DNA of 40,337 nucleotides from NCBI RefSeq assembly GCF_004766315.1, contig NZ_PVSN01000042.1, forward strand, positions 1-40,337. Reading direction: 5' to 3'. The stretch's first letter is position 1, and each line of letters starts with the position of its first letter. This document shows, piece after piece, positions 24,303 through 33,316 of the stretch. The position numbers and the translations under genes are program-made. This DNA comes from Weissella confusa (lineage in GTDB: Bacteria; Bacillota; Bacilli; Lactobacillales; Lactobacillaceae). The notes under the pieces were generated by a model. The model was not told the origin of the DNA. It was given only the letters and a program-made list of their open reading frames with translations, and made no database searches.

Positions 24303-24334
24303 TTTCGAAAAAACATGTGTGCTACGCAAAGCAA

Positions 24335-24369
24335 ATAAAAAAGAGTGAACATTGAATTCACTCTTTTAT
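24335..24369. terminator. Terminator downstream of hup
   Basis: AAGAGTGAA (24341-24349) pairs with TTCACTCTT (24357-24365), with A and T runs on both sides. It lies about 90 bases past the hup stop; a smaller dyad AAAGCC/GGCTTT (24432-24455) lies between. Confidence 0.75.
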
Positions 24370-24457
24370 GGTGGATAAGCCACGTAAGCACGAAATTCTA
24401 TTTCAAAAAATCATGGCCCCACGAATCGCTTTAAAGCCCGGTATAATAGGCTTTAAA

Positions 24458-24733
24458 TTACTTCACGGCATCCTTCAAGGCCTTACCAGGCTTGAAGGCA
24501 GGAATCTTTGATGCTGCGATTTCGATTTCTTCACCAGTTTGTGGGTTGCGACCCTTACGAGCAGCGCGCTCACGAACTTCGAAGTTACCGAAGCCAATCA
24601 ATTGAACCTTTTCATCCTTTGCAAGGAATTCTTGGATTGCGGCGAATACTGCATCAACAGCTTCGTTTGCATCCTTCTTCGTAAAGTTAGTTGAAAGAAC
24701 AACCTTTTCTACCAAATCTTGCTTGTTAGCCAT
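24458..24733 (-). CDS. hup: DNA-binding protein HU
   Basis: A 91-residue histone-like protein that bends and compacts DNA. The start ATG 24733 ([12 protein letters not shown]) has a full AGGAGG site; the in-frame extension to 24775 is untranslated leader. The arm motif [12 protein letters not shown] and the end [16 protein letters not shown] are standard. Codon use is strongly biased, as expected for a very abundant protein. It lies downstream of der in Firmicute order and has its own promoter. Confidence 0.97.
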   Translation of the reverse strand: MANKQDLVEKVVLSTNFTKKDANEAVDAVFAAIQEFLAKDEKVQLIGFGNFEVRERAARKGRNPQTGEEIEIAASKIPAFKPGKALKDAVK

Positions 24734-24816
24734 GCTAATGTTCCTCCTGCTTAATAGCTTAATGGAATTTCCCAAATGTACGAAATTGAACGAATCGTTC
24801 TTTGATTTCGTTATTT

Positions 24817-24845
24817 AGAATAGCATAGTTAAAACCCCATAACAA
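24817..24845 (-). promoter_or_regulatory. hup promoter
   Basis: Minus strand TTGTTA (24840-24845), 17 bases, TATTCT (24817-24822) with an upstream TGC, an extended -10. The start would lie about 80 bases before the hup ATG. Confidence 0.65.
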
Positions 24846-24965
24846 CCCACAATGTGGCAAAAACGTTGATATAACGCGGTTTTTCCCACATTTTCACGTT
24901 TTATTCACTGAATGTTTGTTTTTCAGTACTTGCCTATTGTTCGGTATTCTTGAGTATGCAACCAA

Positions 24966-25004
24966 ATAAAAAACCTCGTAGTGAAAATCGCTACGAGGTT
25001 TTAC
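24966..25004. terminator. Terminator after der
   Basis: AAACCTCGTAG (24971-24981) pairs with CTACGAGGTTT (24991-25001), with A and T runs on both sides. Confidence 0.9.
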
Positions 25005-25011
25005 TCATTCA

Positions 25012-26322
25012 TTAAGTACGAGCACGCTTAATCAAGTGAATTGGCGTACCAGTAAAGTCGAATGACTTACGAATTTGGTTTTCCAAGAATCGTGCATATG
25101 AGAAGTGCATCAATTCTGGATCGTTAACAAAGACCACGAATGTTGGTGGTTGGATAGCAACTTGAGTCGCGTAGTAAACACGCAAGCGCTTTCCGTTTAC
25201 CGTTGGCGTTGGGTTCAATGCCAAGGCATCCATGATAACTTCGTTCAACGTTGCAGATTGCACACGCTTTTGGTGGTTCTCGTTAACTTGCTTAATCAAC
25301 TCAGGCAACTTGTTCAAACGTTGCTTCGTCTTAGCGGAAACGAAAATAATTGGGGCGTATGACAAGTATTGGAACTCATCGCGAATTTGCTTTTCAAAAT
25401 CAGCCATCGTGTGGTTGTCCTTTTCAAGCGTATCCCACTTATTAACGACGATGATAATCGCACGACCAGCTTCGTGGGCGTATCCAGCCACGTGCTTGTC
25501 TTGTTCGCGAATACCTTCTTCGGCGTTCAAAACCATCAAAACAACATTAGAATCATCGATGGCACGCATGGCACGCATAACTGAATACTTTTCAGTATTT
25601 TCGTACACCTTACCACGCTTACGAATACCGGCCGTGTCGACCATCACGAATTCATCACCTTCAGCAGACGTGAATCGCGTGTCAATGGCGTCACGCGTCG
25701 TTCCAGAAATATCTGAAACGATGACACGTTCTTCACCAAGGATGGCATTAACCAATGATGACTTACCAACGTTAGGACGACCAATGAATGAGAAACGAAT
25801 TGAATCGTCTTCTTCTTCTTGATCAGTCGTTGGGAAGTGAGAAACCACTTCATCCAACAAGTCTCCCAATCCAGTACCGTGGGCACCAGAGATTGGGAAT
25901 GGATCGCCAAATCCGAGTGCGTAGAATTCATAGATTTCTGAACGCATCTCGATGTTGTCGACCTTGTTTACGGCCAAAACAACAGGCTTCTTTGAACGGT
26001 ACAAAATCTTTGCAACGCGTTCGTCAGCTTCAGTCAAACCTTCTTGGGCAGAAACCATGAAGATGATGACGTCAGCTTCGTCAATCGCAATTTCAGCTTG
26101 TTGCACAATTTGAGTCATGAATGGCTCATCAGCCATATCAATTCCACCAGTGTCAATCAAACGGAATTCACGGGTCAACCACTCAGCGCGTGTGTAAATA
26201 CGATCACGCGTTACACCTGGGGTATCTTCGACAATTGAAATACGGTCGCCGGCAATACGATTAAAAATCGTAGACTTACCAACGTTTGGGCGGCCAACAA
26301 CGGCCACAACAGGAAATCCCAT
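25012..26322 (-). CDS. der: Ribosome biogenesis GTPase Der
   Basis: An essential tandem GTPase that helps assemble the 50S subunit. The start ATG 26322 ([13 protein letters not shown]) follows GAGGG; 436 residues. Two G domains are complete: [21 protein letters not shown] and NKVD in the first; [19 protein letters not shown] and NKWD in the second. The C-terminal KH-like domain (near [20 protein letters not shown]) follows. Located between rpsA and hup as in other Firmicutes. Confidence 0.97.
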   Translation of the reverse strand: MGFPVVAVVGRPNVGKSTIFNRIAGDRISIVEDTPGVTRDRIYTRAEWLTREFRLIDTGGIDMADEPFMTQIVQQAEIAIDEADVIIFMVSAQEGLTEADERVAKILYRSKKPVVLAVNKVDNIEMRSEIYEFYALGFGDPFPISGAHGTGLGDLLDEVVSHFPTTDQEEEDDSIRFSFIGRPNVGKSSLVNAILGEERVIVSDISGTTRDAIDTRFTSAEGDEFVMVDTAGIRKRGKVYENTEKYSVMRAMRAIDDSNVVLMVLNAEEGIREQDKHVAGYAHEAGRAIIIVVNKWDTLEKDNHTMADFEKQIRDEFQYLSYAPIIFVSAKTKQRLNKLPELIKQVNENHQKRVQSATLNEVIMDALALNPTPTVNGKRLRVYYATQVAIQPPTFVVFVNDPELMHFSYARFLENQIRKSFDFTGTPIHLIKRART

Positions 26323-26432
26323 GTTACCCTCTTTTCTGCCAATCACCCACTGGATGACTGGCGGTTACTTACTATTCTCTATTGTACCGGTTTTCACCGG
26401 CACTGTCTGTTGTCGTGACCAGTAGAAAATCG

Positions 26433-26482
26433 TGTTTTAACGAAATTAAGCGTGCGTTGAGACAACCCAACACACGCTTAAT
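26433..26482 (-). terminator. Terminator after rpsA
   Basis: ATTAAGCGTGCGTTG (26445-26459) pairs with CAACACACGCTTAAT (26468-26482) with one wobble. The T run on the minus strand is interrupted. Confidence 0.7.
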
Positions 26483-26504
26483 CTTTTGCGCTATTTAAAG
26501 CTTA

Positions 26505-27737
26505 TTAGTTGAAGTCCTTGAAGATATCTCCAAAGGCGTCACCCAACGTAGCTGAACCCTCTTCTTCTGAAGTTGAGTAGTTAGTTGGTGCTTGCTCTTG
26601 GCGAGGACGACGTTGACGACGAGGACGGTCGTTGTTGTTTGAACCCTCTTCGCGTGCAGGAGCCTCTTCCAAAGCCTTGATTGACAATGACAAACGTTGC
26701 TTGTCAGGGTTTACTTCCAAAACCTTAACCTTAACCTTGTCACCGGCCTTCAAAACATCACTTGGGTTAGCAATGTGCTTGTGTGAGATTTGTGAAACGT
26801 GAACCAAACCTTCAACACCAGGGAACACTTCAACAAATGCACCAAAGTCAACAACGCGCTTTACAGTACCTTCCAAAACAGTTCCTTCTGGAGCTTCAGC
26901 AGCTGCAGCTTCCCAAGGACCAGGTTGCGTAGCCTTGATTGACAATGAGATACGCTCCTTTTCAGGATCCAATCCCAAAACCTTAACCTTAACTTCTTCA
27001 CCAACTGACAAAACGTCTGATGGTTGTGAAACGCGCTCGTGTGAGATTTCAGATACGTGTACCAATCCGTCTACACCACCAAGGTCGATGAATGCACCGA
27101 AGTTAGTCATGCGGGCAACCTTACCTTCAACGACGTCACCAACTGACAATTCGTTGAATACGCGTGACAAAGCTTCTGAACGCTCTTCGTTCAAAACGTC
27201 ACGACGTGACAAGATCAAGCGGCTGTCAGCAGCGTTGATCTCGATAATCTTCGCGCGGATAGTTTGACCCTTGTATTGGTTCAAATCTTGCACGAAACGG
27301 TTCTCGATCATTGAAGCAGGTACGAATCCGCGTACACCTTCAACGTCAACAACCAATCCACCCTTAACGACTTGCGTTACAGGTGCTTCCACAATGTCAT
27401 CAACATTGTGCTTGCTTGCGATTTCTTCCCAAGCACGACGAGCTTCCAAGCGACGCTTTGACAATAGGTATGATCCACCTTCCTTGTCAGAACCGATAGT
27501 TGATACAACTACCAAGTCCAATACGTCTCCAACCTTGACAAGGTCGTTAACGTTTGCATCACGGTCAGCCGTCAATTCGCGCATTGGGATAACACCCTCA
27601 ACACCGGCACCTTCGATACCTACGATAACTTGACGAGCATCGTCAATTGCCAAGACTTCACCCTTAACTACATCGCCAACCTTAACTTCGGCTACGCTGT
27701 CAAGAGCTGCCAATAGCTCGTTGTTCTCTTCGTTCAT
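26505..27737 (-). CDS. rpsA: 30S ribosomal protein S1 homologue
   Basis: A 410-residue protein with four S1 (OB-fold) RNA-binding domains, each with a GxV.....GAFV/I..... G..GLVH.S pattern; the third and fourth are clearest (GAFIDLGGVDGLVHVSEISH and GAFVEVFPGVEGLVHVSQIS). The acidic N-terminus starts MNEENNELLAALDSVAEVK. The C-terminal tail is Arg/Glu-rich and disordered. It corresponds to Bacillus YpfD rather than the six-domain E. coli S1. AGGAGG site; highly biased codons. Confidence 0.94.
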   Translation of the reverse strand: MNEENNELLAALDSVAEVKVGDVVKGEVLAIDDARQVIVGIEGAGVEGVIPMRELTADRDANVNDLVKVGDVLDLVVVSTIGSDKEGGSYLLSKRRLEARRAWEEIASKHNVDDIVEAPVTQVVKGGLVVDVEGVRGFVPASMIENRFVQDLNQYKGQTIRAKIIEINAADSRLILSRRDVLNEERSEALSRVFNELSVGDVVEGKVARMTNFGAFIDLGGVDGLVHVSEISHERVSQPSDVLSVGEEVKVKVLGLDPEKERISLSIKATQPGPWEAAAAEAPEGTVLEGTVKRVVDFGAFVEVFPGVEGLVHVSQISHKHIANPSDVLKAGDKVKVKVLEVNPDKQRLSLSIKALEEAPAREEGSNNNDRPRRQRRPRQEQAPTNYSTSEEEGSATLGDAFGDIFKDFN

Positions 27738-27765
27738 TACAATATATCCTCCTGGTCACACGACT

Positions 27766-27808
27766 CTAGTAGTTATTATACCGAATCCTTTTATAAATTA
27801 CTAGTAGT
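27766..27808 (-). promoter_or_regulatory. rpsA promoter region with direct repeats
   Basis: A consensus -10, TATAAT on the minus strand at 27775-27780, lies 38 bases before rpsA. It is flanked by two direct copies of CTAGTAGT (27766-27773 and 27801-27808), the second in the -35 region. The -35 itself is poor, which may mean an activator or repressor binds the repeats. Confidence 0.45.
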
Positions 27809-27835
27809 CTTTTACAACTTTCTTTATGTTTTTTG

Positions 27836-28510
27836 TTAGTTTTGCGTCTTTTCCGCAATAATTGCCTTAACTGCGTCAACGACACCGTCAATTGACAAGC
27901 CAGTTGTATCCAATTCAACTGCCTCATCTGCCTTCTTCAAAGGAGAAATCTCGCGGTGTGAATCTAGATAATCACGCTTTTCAATGGCTGCCTCAAGCTC
28001 TGCAAGAGATGTATCCATCCCCTTAGCTTGGTTTTCCTTAAAGCGACGTTGCGCACGCTCAGCAACTGAAGCAATCAAGAAAATCTTGACTTGCGCATTT
28101 GGCAACACCGTCGTCCCAATATCGCGGCCGTCCATGACAACGCCATTTTCTGACGCAATATCACGTTGCAAGGCAGTCATTGCCTCACGAACAGCGGCGT
28201 ATGAAGAAACAGCTGATACATTAGCCGTCACTTCGACTGATCGAATTTCTTCAGTTACTTCTTGACCGTTCAAGAAGACACGTTGCACTGGCTCACCAGG
28301 TTGGAACGTAATGGTCAAGTCAGGCAACAAAGCTGTTACGCCTGATTCATCATTTGGATCCACACCCGCTTGAAAAGCAGCCAACGTGATTGCACGGTAC
28401 ATTGCACCAGTGTCAACGTACACAAAATTTAAGTCTGATGCCAAAATCTTGGCGATTGTTGACTTTCCAGCAGAAGCTGGTCCGTCAATTGCGATTTGAA
28501 TCGGATTCAT
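27836..28510 (-). CDS. cmk: Cytidylate kinase
   Basis: Phosphorylates CMP and dCMP to the diphosphates. The start ATG 28510 ([18 protein letters not shown]) follows GAGGA; 224 residues. The P-loop is [17 protein letters not shown] and the RRFKE lid motif with [20 protein letters not shown] are standard. The gene precedes rpsA as in Bacillus (cmk-ypfD). Confidence 0.96.
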   Translation of the reverse strand: MNPIQIAIDGPASAGKSTIAKILASDLNFVYVDTGAMYRAITLAAFQAGVDPNDESGVTALLPDLTITFQPGEPVQRVFLNGQEVTEEIRSVEVTANVSAVSSYAAVREAMTALQRDIASENGVVMDGRDIGTTVLPNAQVKIFLIASVAERAQRRFKENQAKGMDTSLAELEAAIEKRDYLDSHREISPLKKADEAVELDTTGLSIDGVVDAVKAIIAEKTQN

Positions 28511-28564
28511 AATCAATTGTCCTCACTCATTTATATAACAACTAATTGTACGTTAATTTCACGC

Positions 28565-28604
28565 AAAATAAAAGACACACTCCCATCGGAGTGTGTCTTT
28601 TGGG
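28565..28604 (-). terminator. Terminator after the LysM gene
   Basis: AAAGACACACTC (28571-28582) pairs with GAGTGTGTCTTT (28589-28600); minus-strand T run follows. Confidence 0.85.
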
Positions 28605-28606
28605 GA

Positions 28607-29194
28607 TTACTTAACCTTCAAATCTTGACCATAGTAGGTTGAATAGTTTGAGGCAGTCAATCCTGGGTTCAATGAGTACAACGCTTCAGGTGTTGTACCA
28701 TTGGCAACAGCGAAACTGTACAAAGTACCAGATTCAAACTTCACCATATTACCATCAGATTCTGAACTAGAACTTGAGGCTGACGATGATGAGGCTTCAG
28801 ATGACGAAGCAGCTGATTCAGATGCAGCTTGGCTTGATGCTGCTGCGGCTGATTCACTAGCTGCCTTCGCCTTCTTTTCAGAAGCACTGGCTGCTTTCTT
28901 AGCGCGTGATTCTGACTTTGCAGTTTCCGTAATTTTGCTCGTTGTAGTGGTTGTCTTTGTTGAAGTCGTTGCTGGCAATTCCGTGCTAGTTGTGGCATCA
29001 ACCGGCTTGTTCAACGCTTGCAAATACTTATAGACAGGCACAAATGACAGAGCAATCACAATCAATACCAAAATTCCAACAACCATACTTACGCGTTGAG
29101 ACTTGCGTCGGTTTTGCGTTCGTGAGTATTGACCGGTTGCTTCATCTTTAAAAGATGCCTCCCATGGCTGTTGTTCATTGTTCTTCTCGGTCAT
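28607..29194 (-). CDS. Membrane-anchored LysM-type protein (YpbE/EF1546 family)
   Basis: A 195-residue protein starting at ATG 29194 (MTEKNNEQQPWEASF; site GGAGA). It has a cytoplasmic basic segment, one transmembrane helix (about 36-56), a long Ser/Ala/Thr-rich linker of some 95 residues outside the cell, and a C-terminal LysM-like domain (GTLYSFAVANGTTPEALYSLNPGLT...YGQDLKVK) expected to bind peptidoglycan. This matches the EF1546/SAG1386 surface family; Bacillus ypbE is next to recS (recQ-like) just as here. Confidence 0.85.
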   Translation of the reverse strand: MTEKNNEQQPWEASFKDEATGQYSRTQNRRKSQRVSMVVGILVLIVIALSFVPVYKYLQALNKPVDATTSTELPATTSTKTTTTTSKITETAKSESRAKKAASASEKKAKAASESAAAASSQAASESAASSSEASSSSASSSSSESDGNMVKFESGTLYSFAVANGTTPEALYSLNPGLTASNYSTYYGQDLKVK

Positions 29195-29276
29195 GATTGG
29201 TCTCCTAACTTTCTCTCTTTGAATACTACTAAGCATACACTAACTCGCATTCAATTTTGAGTGTCACACCTAATCC

Positions 29277-30719
29277 TTAACCTAAATTAAAAAGTTTTGC
29301 GACTTGCGTGCGCCAATCCGTCACACCTGCTAGTTCCGTCGGTGCTTCAGTAGCTACTAACGACAAGTTTTCTGGATGCCAATCAACAACACCAACCGAT
29401 TCAGCCTCATCATTTGACTTAGCATCGTCGCCAAAGTGATCCAACAATTGGCGACGCAATCCCGCATCAGACTTTGCATAATTAACTAAGTTATACAAAT
29501 CTTGTTGGCGCTGTTGACGTCGTGCCTCAAACATCGTGGCGACTTCATCCGGATTCATGCCTTGCTTAGCATAAAAATCAAGCAAATTTGCTTTGTCACG
29601 GCCAATTTCGTCGGCACCGAAGCGCTTATCATAGTATCCCATGACCACTTCACGGTTCGGAATCGTGCCATCAATCATATTTAGCTGTAGGTTTTCATCA
29701 CCAGGCACGTACAACAAAATGGCGGCTGACTGTTCGCCATCACGACCAGCGCGACCGATTTCTTGAAGATAATTAGCCAAGTCATTACTCAAGTGGTAGT
29801 GAATCACATAACGGACATTATCCTTATCGATTCCCATACCAAAAGCTGATGTCGCGGCAATAACATCAATTTGTCCCAACATGAATTGTTGTTGGATGCG
29901 GTAGCGTGACATCGTATCAAGTCCCGCGTGGTAAGCTGCAACCCGACGACCCGTATTTTCTGCCAACCAATCCGCCATTGAAGTTGCCAACTTACGACTT
30001 GAGAAATAAACAATTCCTGGGCCTTGTAGTTGGCGCACCAAATCAGCCAAGCGCTCACGCTTTTGCCCTTCATTTGCCAACGTTTCCGTGTGCAAATAAA
30101 TATTTGGTCGATCCACTGATTGACGATAAATAAACCAGTCTGCTTCAGGCAAACCAAATGGCATCGTAATATCAGTCATCATCTTTGGTGTTGCAGTTGC
30201 CGTCAACAACAACAATTGTGGTTGACCAAGCTTCTTGTGAACTTGTGGCAACGCCAAGTAATCAGGTCGGAAATCCGGCCCCCAACTGACAATCGTGTGT
30301 GCTTCGTCGACCACCAGCAAGTTAATCTTCACCTTACGCAAAGCAGATTGCACAACAGTTTGTCCCAACATTTCTGGTGACACAAACAAGAACTTGTATT
30401 GGTCCAAACTGCGCAAAATCGTACGACGGGCATCCTGTGGCAACGTTGAATTCAAGGCCACTACCTTTGATTCACCGGCATAGTTCAAGCGCGCAACTTG
30501 ATCTTGCATCAATGATAGCAACGGCGTCACGATGATAACCAAACCATCACGCATATTTCCCATCATTTGGTAAATCAATGACTTACCACCACCAGTTGGC
30601 AACATTGCCAAGGTATTTTTACCAGCAGTTAATGCTTCAAGCACTTCTGCTTGGCCCGGCTTAAATGAGTCGAAGCCAAACTTTTCTTTTAGAACCGCAG
30701 TCAATGCTGTCTTATACAC
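29277..30719 (-). CDS. recQ: RecQ-family ATP-dependent DNA helicase
   Basis: A 480-residue superfamily 2 helicase, 3'-5', for replication repair. The start is GTG 30719 with GAGGAGG six bases upstream. Motifs: QAEVLEAL (0), MLPTGGGKS (I), VTPLLSLM (Ia), VVDEAH (II), LLTATATP (III), AYHAGL, AATSAFGMGIDK (V) and QEIGRAGRDG (VI). It ends after the zinc-domain region and has no HRDC domain, like the short Bacillus RecS. It contains no cysteine at all: the positions that usually hold the four zinc ligands (DAGLRRQLLDHFGD and SVGVVDWH) are changed. It overlaps the YpbB gene by eight bases. Confidence 0.93.
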   Translation of the reverse strand: MYKTALTAVLKEKFGFDSFKPGQAEVLEALTAGKNTLAMLPTGGGKSLIYQMMGNMRDGLVIIVTPLLSLMQDQVARLNYAGESKVVALNSTLPQDARRTILRSLDQYKFLFVSPEMLGQTVVQSALRKVKINLLVVDEAHTIVSWGPDFRPDYLALPQVHKKLGQPQLLLLTATATPKMMTDITMPFGLPEADWFIYRQSVDRPNIYLHTETLANEGQKRERLADLVRQLQGPGIVYFSSRKLATSMADWLAENTGRRVAAYHAGLDTMSRYRIQQQFMLGQIDVIAATSAFGMGIDKDNVRYVIHYHLSNDLANYLQEIGRAGRDGEQSAAILLYVPGDENLQLNMIDGTIPNREVVMGYYDKRFGADEIGRDKANLLDFYAKQGMNPDEVATMFEARRQQRQQDLYNLVNYAKSDAGLRRQLLDHFGDDAKSNDEAESVGVVDWHPENLSLVATEAPTELAGVTDWRTQVAKLFNLG

Positions 30720-31776
30720 GAGTGGCCTCCTCTTGCTTCGTCAAATAAATCTCATACAAACGGAATAGGAAGAACTCTAGCGGATCGTCAGATGTACGAA
30801 CCATGCTAAATTCCCAATCGTTAATTGGTCCGGTTAGGTTTTGTTCAAAGTGTGCAACCACATCCGGTGTTAAGTAGTTCTTATATGGAAAATCATTCAT
30901 AGGCAGCCAAATAGCCGCGGTCAACAAATGCTCACGAATCGTCCCAATCTTTAGGCGACGACTCTGGACCATTTCGTCCATTGGGCGACCAGCAATCACG
31001 CCATTATATGACGCTTGCACACTTTTTGGCAACAATGGACGGTGGGCAACCAAATCCCACAACAACTTCAACGGTGTGTTCGCACCACGTTGCAATTCTT
31101 CTGACCAGATTGCGTATTGATCAATCTGCCAGAAATAGAAATCATCTTCCGTCCACGTTGCCGGGAAGCCCAACTGTTCAAAGTTTAGACCTGGCGTTTC
31201 GTGACCAACCCACGTCGCTACCAAGCGGTCTGCATCTTCTTGCGGTCGGCGTTGCAAGAATCGTTGAATCGTCAAAGCCCAAGTTGCAATCAAACGTGGT
31301 GAATTCATGTTGCCATACCACGTCTTAACCGTGAGCATTGTACGTGGATCAATCTGCAAAGGATAATACTTCTTATTGCTGTAAGCCACTTCTGAGACCA
31401 CTTGATTTGCCAACCAAAAGGCTTGCATAAAGGTCAACACGTCTACTTTCAGCAATGTGCCCAAGTGTTCCGGCATATAGTGATTTGCAGCGTATTCAGC
31501 TTGGACATCTTGACCAGCTGGCGTCAAAAGCAATTGACCTTCCCCAGCTTCAACCAATAACCCAGCTTGCTCCAATGCGTTAATGCGGGCATCAAACGTG
31601 TCCTTATCTAGGCGAGGCATCAAACCTGAAATTTGCAACAAACCGTAGCGCAAACCCCAATATTCCGTTGACACTGTTACCTGACGCTTCAATAAACCAA
31701 AAATCACCCTGTGACGACGAGGTTCAGACGCCGAAAACAGGGTGATCAAGAAATCATTTGTCAACTGTTTGACCAC
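30712..31776 (-). CDS. YpbB-like helix-turn-helix protein
   Basis: A 354-residue protein that precedes recQ and overlaps it by eight bases. The position is that of ypbB next to recS in Bacillus. The C-terminal part carries the helix-turn-helix expected for the family (near QSRRLKIGTIREHLLTAAIW, the part seen in RecQ-linked HTH_40 domains). The start is uncertain: GTG 31776 overlaps its own ribosome site, while TTG 31764 has the site AGAGGTGG at proper distance. The function is unknown, but the tight link suggests an aid to RecQ. Confidence 0.8.
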   Translation of the reverse strand: MVKQLTNDFLITLFSASEPRRHRVIFGLLKRQVTVSTEYWGLRYGLLQISGLMPRLDKDTFDARINALEQAGLLVEAGEGQLLLTPAGQDVQAEYAANHYMPEHLGTLLKVDVLTFMQAFWLANQVVSEVAYSNKKYYPLQIDPRTMLTVKTWYGNMNSPRLIATWALTIQRFLQRRPQEDADRLVATWVGHETPGLNFEQLGFPATWTEDDFYFWQIDQYAIWSEELQRGANTPLKLLWDLVAHRPLLPKSVQASYNGVIAGRPMDEMVQSRRLKIGTIREHLLTAAIWLPMNDFPYKNYLTPDVVAHFEQNLTGPINDWEFSMVRTSDDPLEFFLFRLYEIYLTKQEEATRV

Positions 31777-31840
31777 CTCTCATGTATTTCTTCCAAGTGT
31801 AATGAAGAAACCAAAACGGTGCAAGCAGAATAGGACTTAT

Positions 31841-32419
31841 TTAATTAAGTTGTGAGCGGGTCGTGTTAATAATCTGACGCAACCCCAAATAGACCAAACC
31901 CGAGACAGCTGTTAGAATTGCCCCTTCAATCAGATTGAACGGAATAACCATCCATAGTAGATATGTTCCAAGACCAATTGTCTTTGCAATATCGAAGTTA
32001 GCGAACATCGCATATAGCGGCACCGCATAAACGTAGTTCAAAATCACCATCGCCAACGTCAAACCAAGTGTGCCTAGTACTGCGCCAACAACATAGCGCT
32101 TGGCTGAGATATCTCGGCGCTTCACAATTAGCATAATCACTGTCAGTAAGACCGCCATTGCAATAATATTCATTGGCAAGCCAATGTAATCATTCACACC
32201 TTCATTGTTCAACAACAACTTCAATAATGAACGTAGCAGCAAAATGGCATAACCGCTCTTCAAGTCAAGCATCAACGCACCCAACAAAACTGGTACAAAT
32301 GAAAAATCAATTTTCAAAAAAGATGCACCAGGAATCAATGGGAACTGCGGGAAAATCATCAAAACAAATGATATCGCAGCTAATAAGGCAATAACGGTCA
32401 AACGACGCGTCTTCTTCAT
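31841..32419 (-). CDS. ribU: Riboflavin ECF transporter S component RibU
   Basis: A 192-residue membrane protein with six helices that binds riboflavin for the shared ECF module. The start ATG 32419 (MKKTRRLTVIALLAAISFVL) follows GGAGG. Family signs are IPGASFLKIDFSFVPVLLGALMLDLKSGY and NYVYAVPLYAMF. An FMN riboswitch with terminator lies upstream, so the gene is shut off when FMN is plentiful. No riboflavin synthesis genes are in the window, fitting reliance on uptake. Confidence 0.95.
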   Translation of the reverse strand: MKKTRRLTVIALLAAISFVLMIFPQFPLIPGASFLKIDFSFVPVLLGALMLDLKSGYAILLLRSLLKLLLNNEGVNDYIGLPMNIIAMAVLLTVIMLIVKRRDISAKRYVVGAVLGTLGLTLAMVILNYVYAVPLYAMFANFDIAKTIGLGTYLLWMVIPFNLIEGAILTAVSGLVYLGLRQIINTTRSQLN

Positions 32420-32442
32420 AACAACAAACCTCCACCTGGTCG

Positions 32443-32492
32443 TAAAAACAGCCGGTTCCTTCATGCCAGGGCGACACAAAGAAACCGGCTGT
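32443..32492 (-). terminator. Regulatory terminator of the FMN riboswitch
   Basis: Minus strand CAGCCGGTTTC pairs with GGAACCGGCTG, followed by TTTTTA. It lies between the aptamer and the ribU ribosome site, as the OFF structure of a transcription-type switch. Confidence 0.85.
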
Positions 32493-32510
32493 GACCAGTC
32501 AATCTATTTT

Positions 32511-32646
32511 TTCTTCTGCATACCAGACTTTACTGTCGGTCACGGATTCACACCGTATCAGCCACACCAATACCTGGTGTGGGTCGCGGACTTCTACAAA
32601 ACGCAGTTACCGCCGGTCAGGAATTTCACCCTGCCCTGAAGATATT
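32511..32646 (-). promoter_or_regulatory. FMN riboswitch (RFN element)
   Basis: Read on the minus strand, the conserved blocks appear in order: TCTTCAGGGCAGGGTGAAAT, TCCTGACCGGCGGTA, AGTCCGCGACCC, GGTGTGAATCC, GACCGACAGTAAAGTCTGG and the closing AGAAGA. The variable arm holds CACACCAGGTATTGGTGTG. This is the full RFN aptamer controlling ribU. Confidence 0.96.
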
Positions 32647-32684
32647 CAATTGTAGGTTAAGATTAGCACGCGACTAACTAATGG

Positions 32685-33203
32685 TCAACCGTCCAGGTCA
32701 ACCTTGTGGCGTAGCTTGTCGTAATCATGCTTCTCATTATTCAACAAATCATAGATACGGCGAATCTGTGGTGCAAACCACTTCAACGTCAAATCTTGGG
32801 TTCCTTGCAAGGTTTGAATTTGCAAACGGCCACGAATAATACCAGTGTCAGGATTAATCGTGTTCACTTGATCAAGCGTCATACGCAAAGAATCCAAATG
32901 GAATGGACGCCAATGTGCGAAATACAAAGTCCCAGAATCACCAAGCGCAAATGCATACCACTTGTAACGACCAGTCGGCTCACCCGCATCGGTCAGCCCA
33001 GCCATCTTTGTTAAGAAAGCGACGACTACCGTTTCGTCATCAGCAAGTGAATTCTCAATGTTCTTAAAATGCTTACGGCCAAGCCAGCCCATTGGATTCA
33101 ATAGCCAAGGCCAACCGGCAACTTTGTGTTCCTTCGCAAAAGCGTACATGCCAGGGCCTGTTTTCATATAATTCCGGCCAGAACGTGTATCTGGTGTTGC
33201 CAT
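32685..33203 (-). CDS. PH-like domain protein
   Basis: A 172-residue protein with a GGGGGG site; ATG 33203 (MATPDTRSG) is the best start. A helical N-terminal third (NPMGWLGRKHFKNIENSL) is followed by strands matching the bacterial PH-like (YokE/bPH) fold: ETVVVAFLTKM, KWYAFALGDSGTLYFAHWRP, LDQVNTINPDTGIIRGRLQI and DLTLKWFAP, then a C-terminal helix. No signal or membrane segment. Function unknown. It stands alone, with ribU downstream. Confidence 0.65.
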   Translation of the reverse strand: MATPDTRSGRNYMKTGPGMYAFAKEHKVAGWPWLLNPMGWLGRKHFKNIENSLADDETVVVAFLTKMAGLTDAGEPTGRYKWYAFALGDSGTLYFAHWRPFHLDSLRMTLDQVNTINPDTGIIRGRLQIQTLQGTQDLTLKWFAPQIRRIYDLLNNEKHDYDKLRHKVDLDG

Positions 33204-33316
33204 CTTGCATCCCCCCATTCAAATTTCATCACAATCACTGTGAAACGTTTCTGTGAGAGGCACATTACCTCTCCACAGTTCTTCATCTTACTGTAATTGT
33301 AACAAAAGTCGAGCGG

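Noticed and set aside
23977-24391. Minus-strand frames of 86-89 codons across the toxin-like region
   Set aside because: They run through two terminators and a promoter, lack ribosome sites and have a Cys/His/Arg-rich composition unlike the genome.
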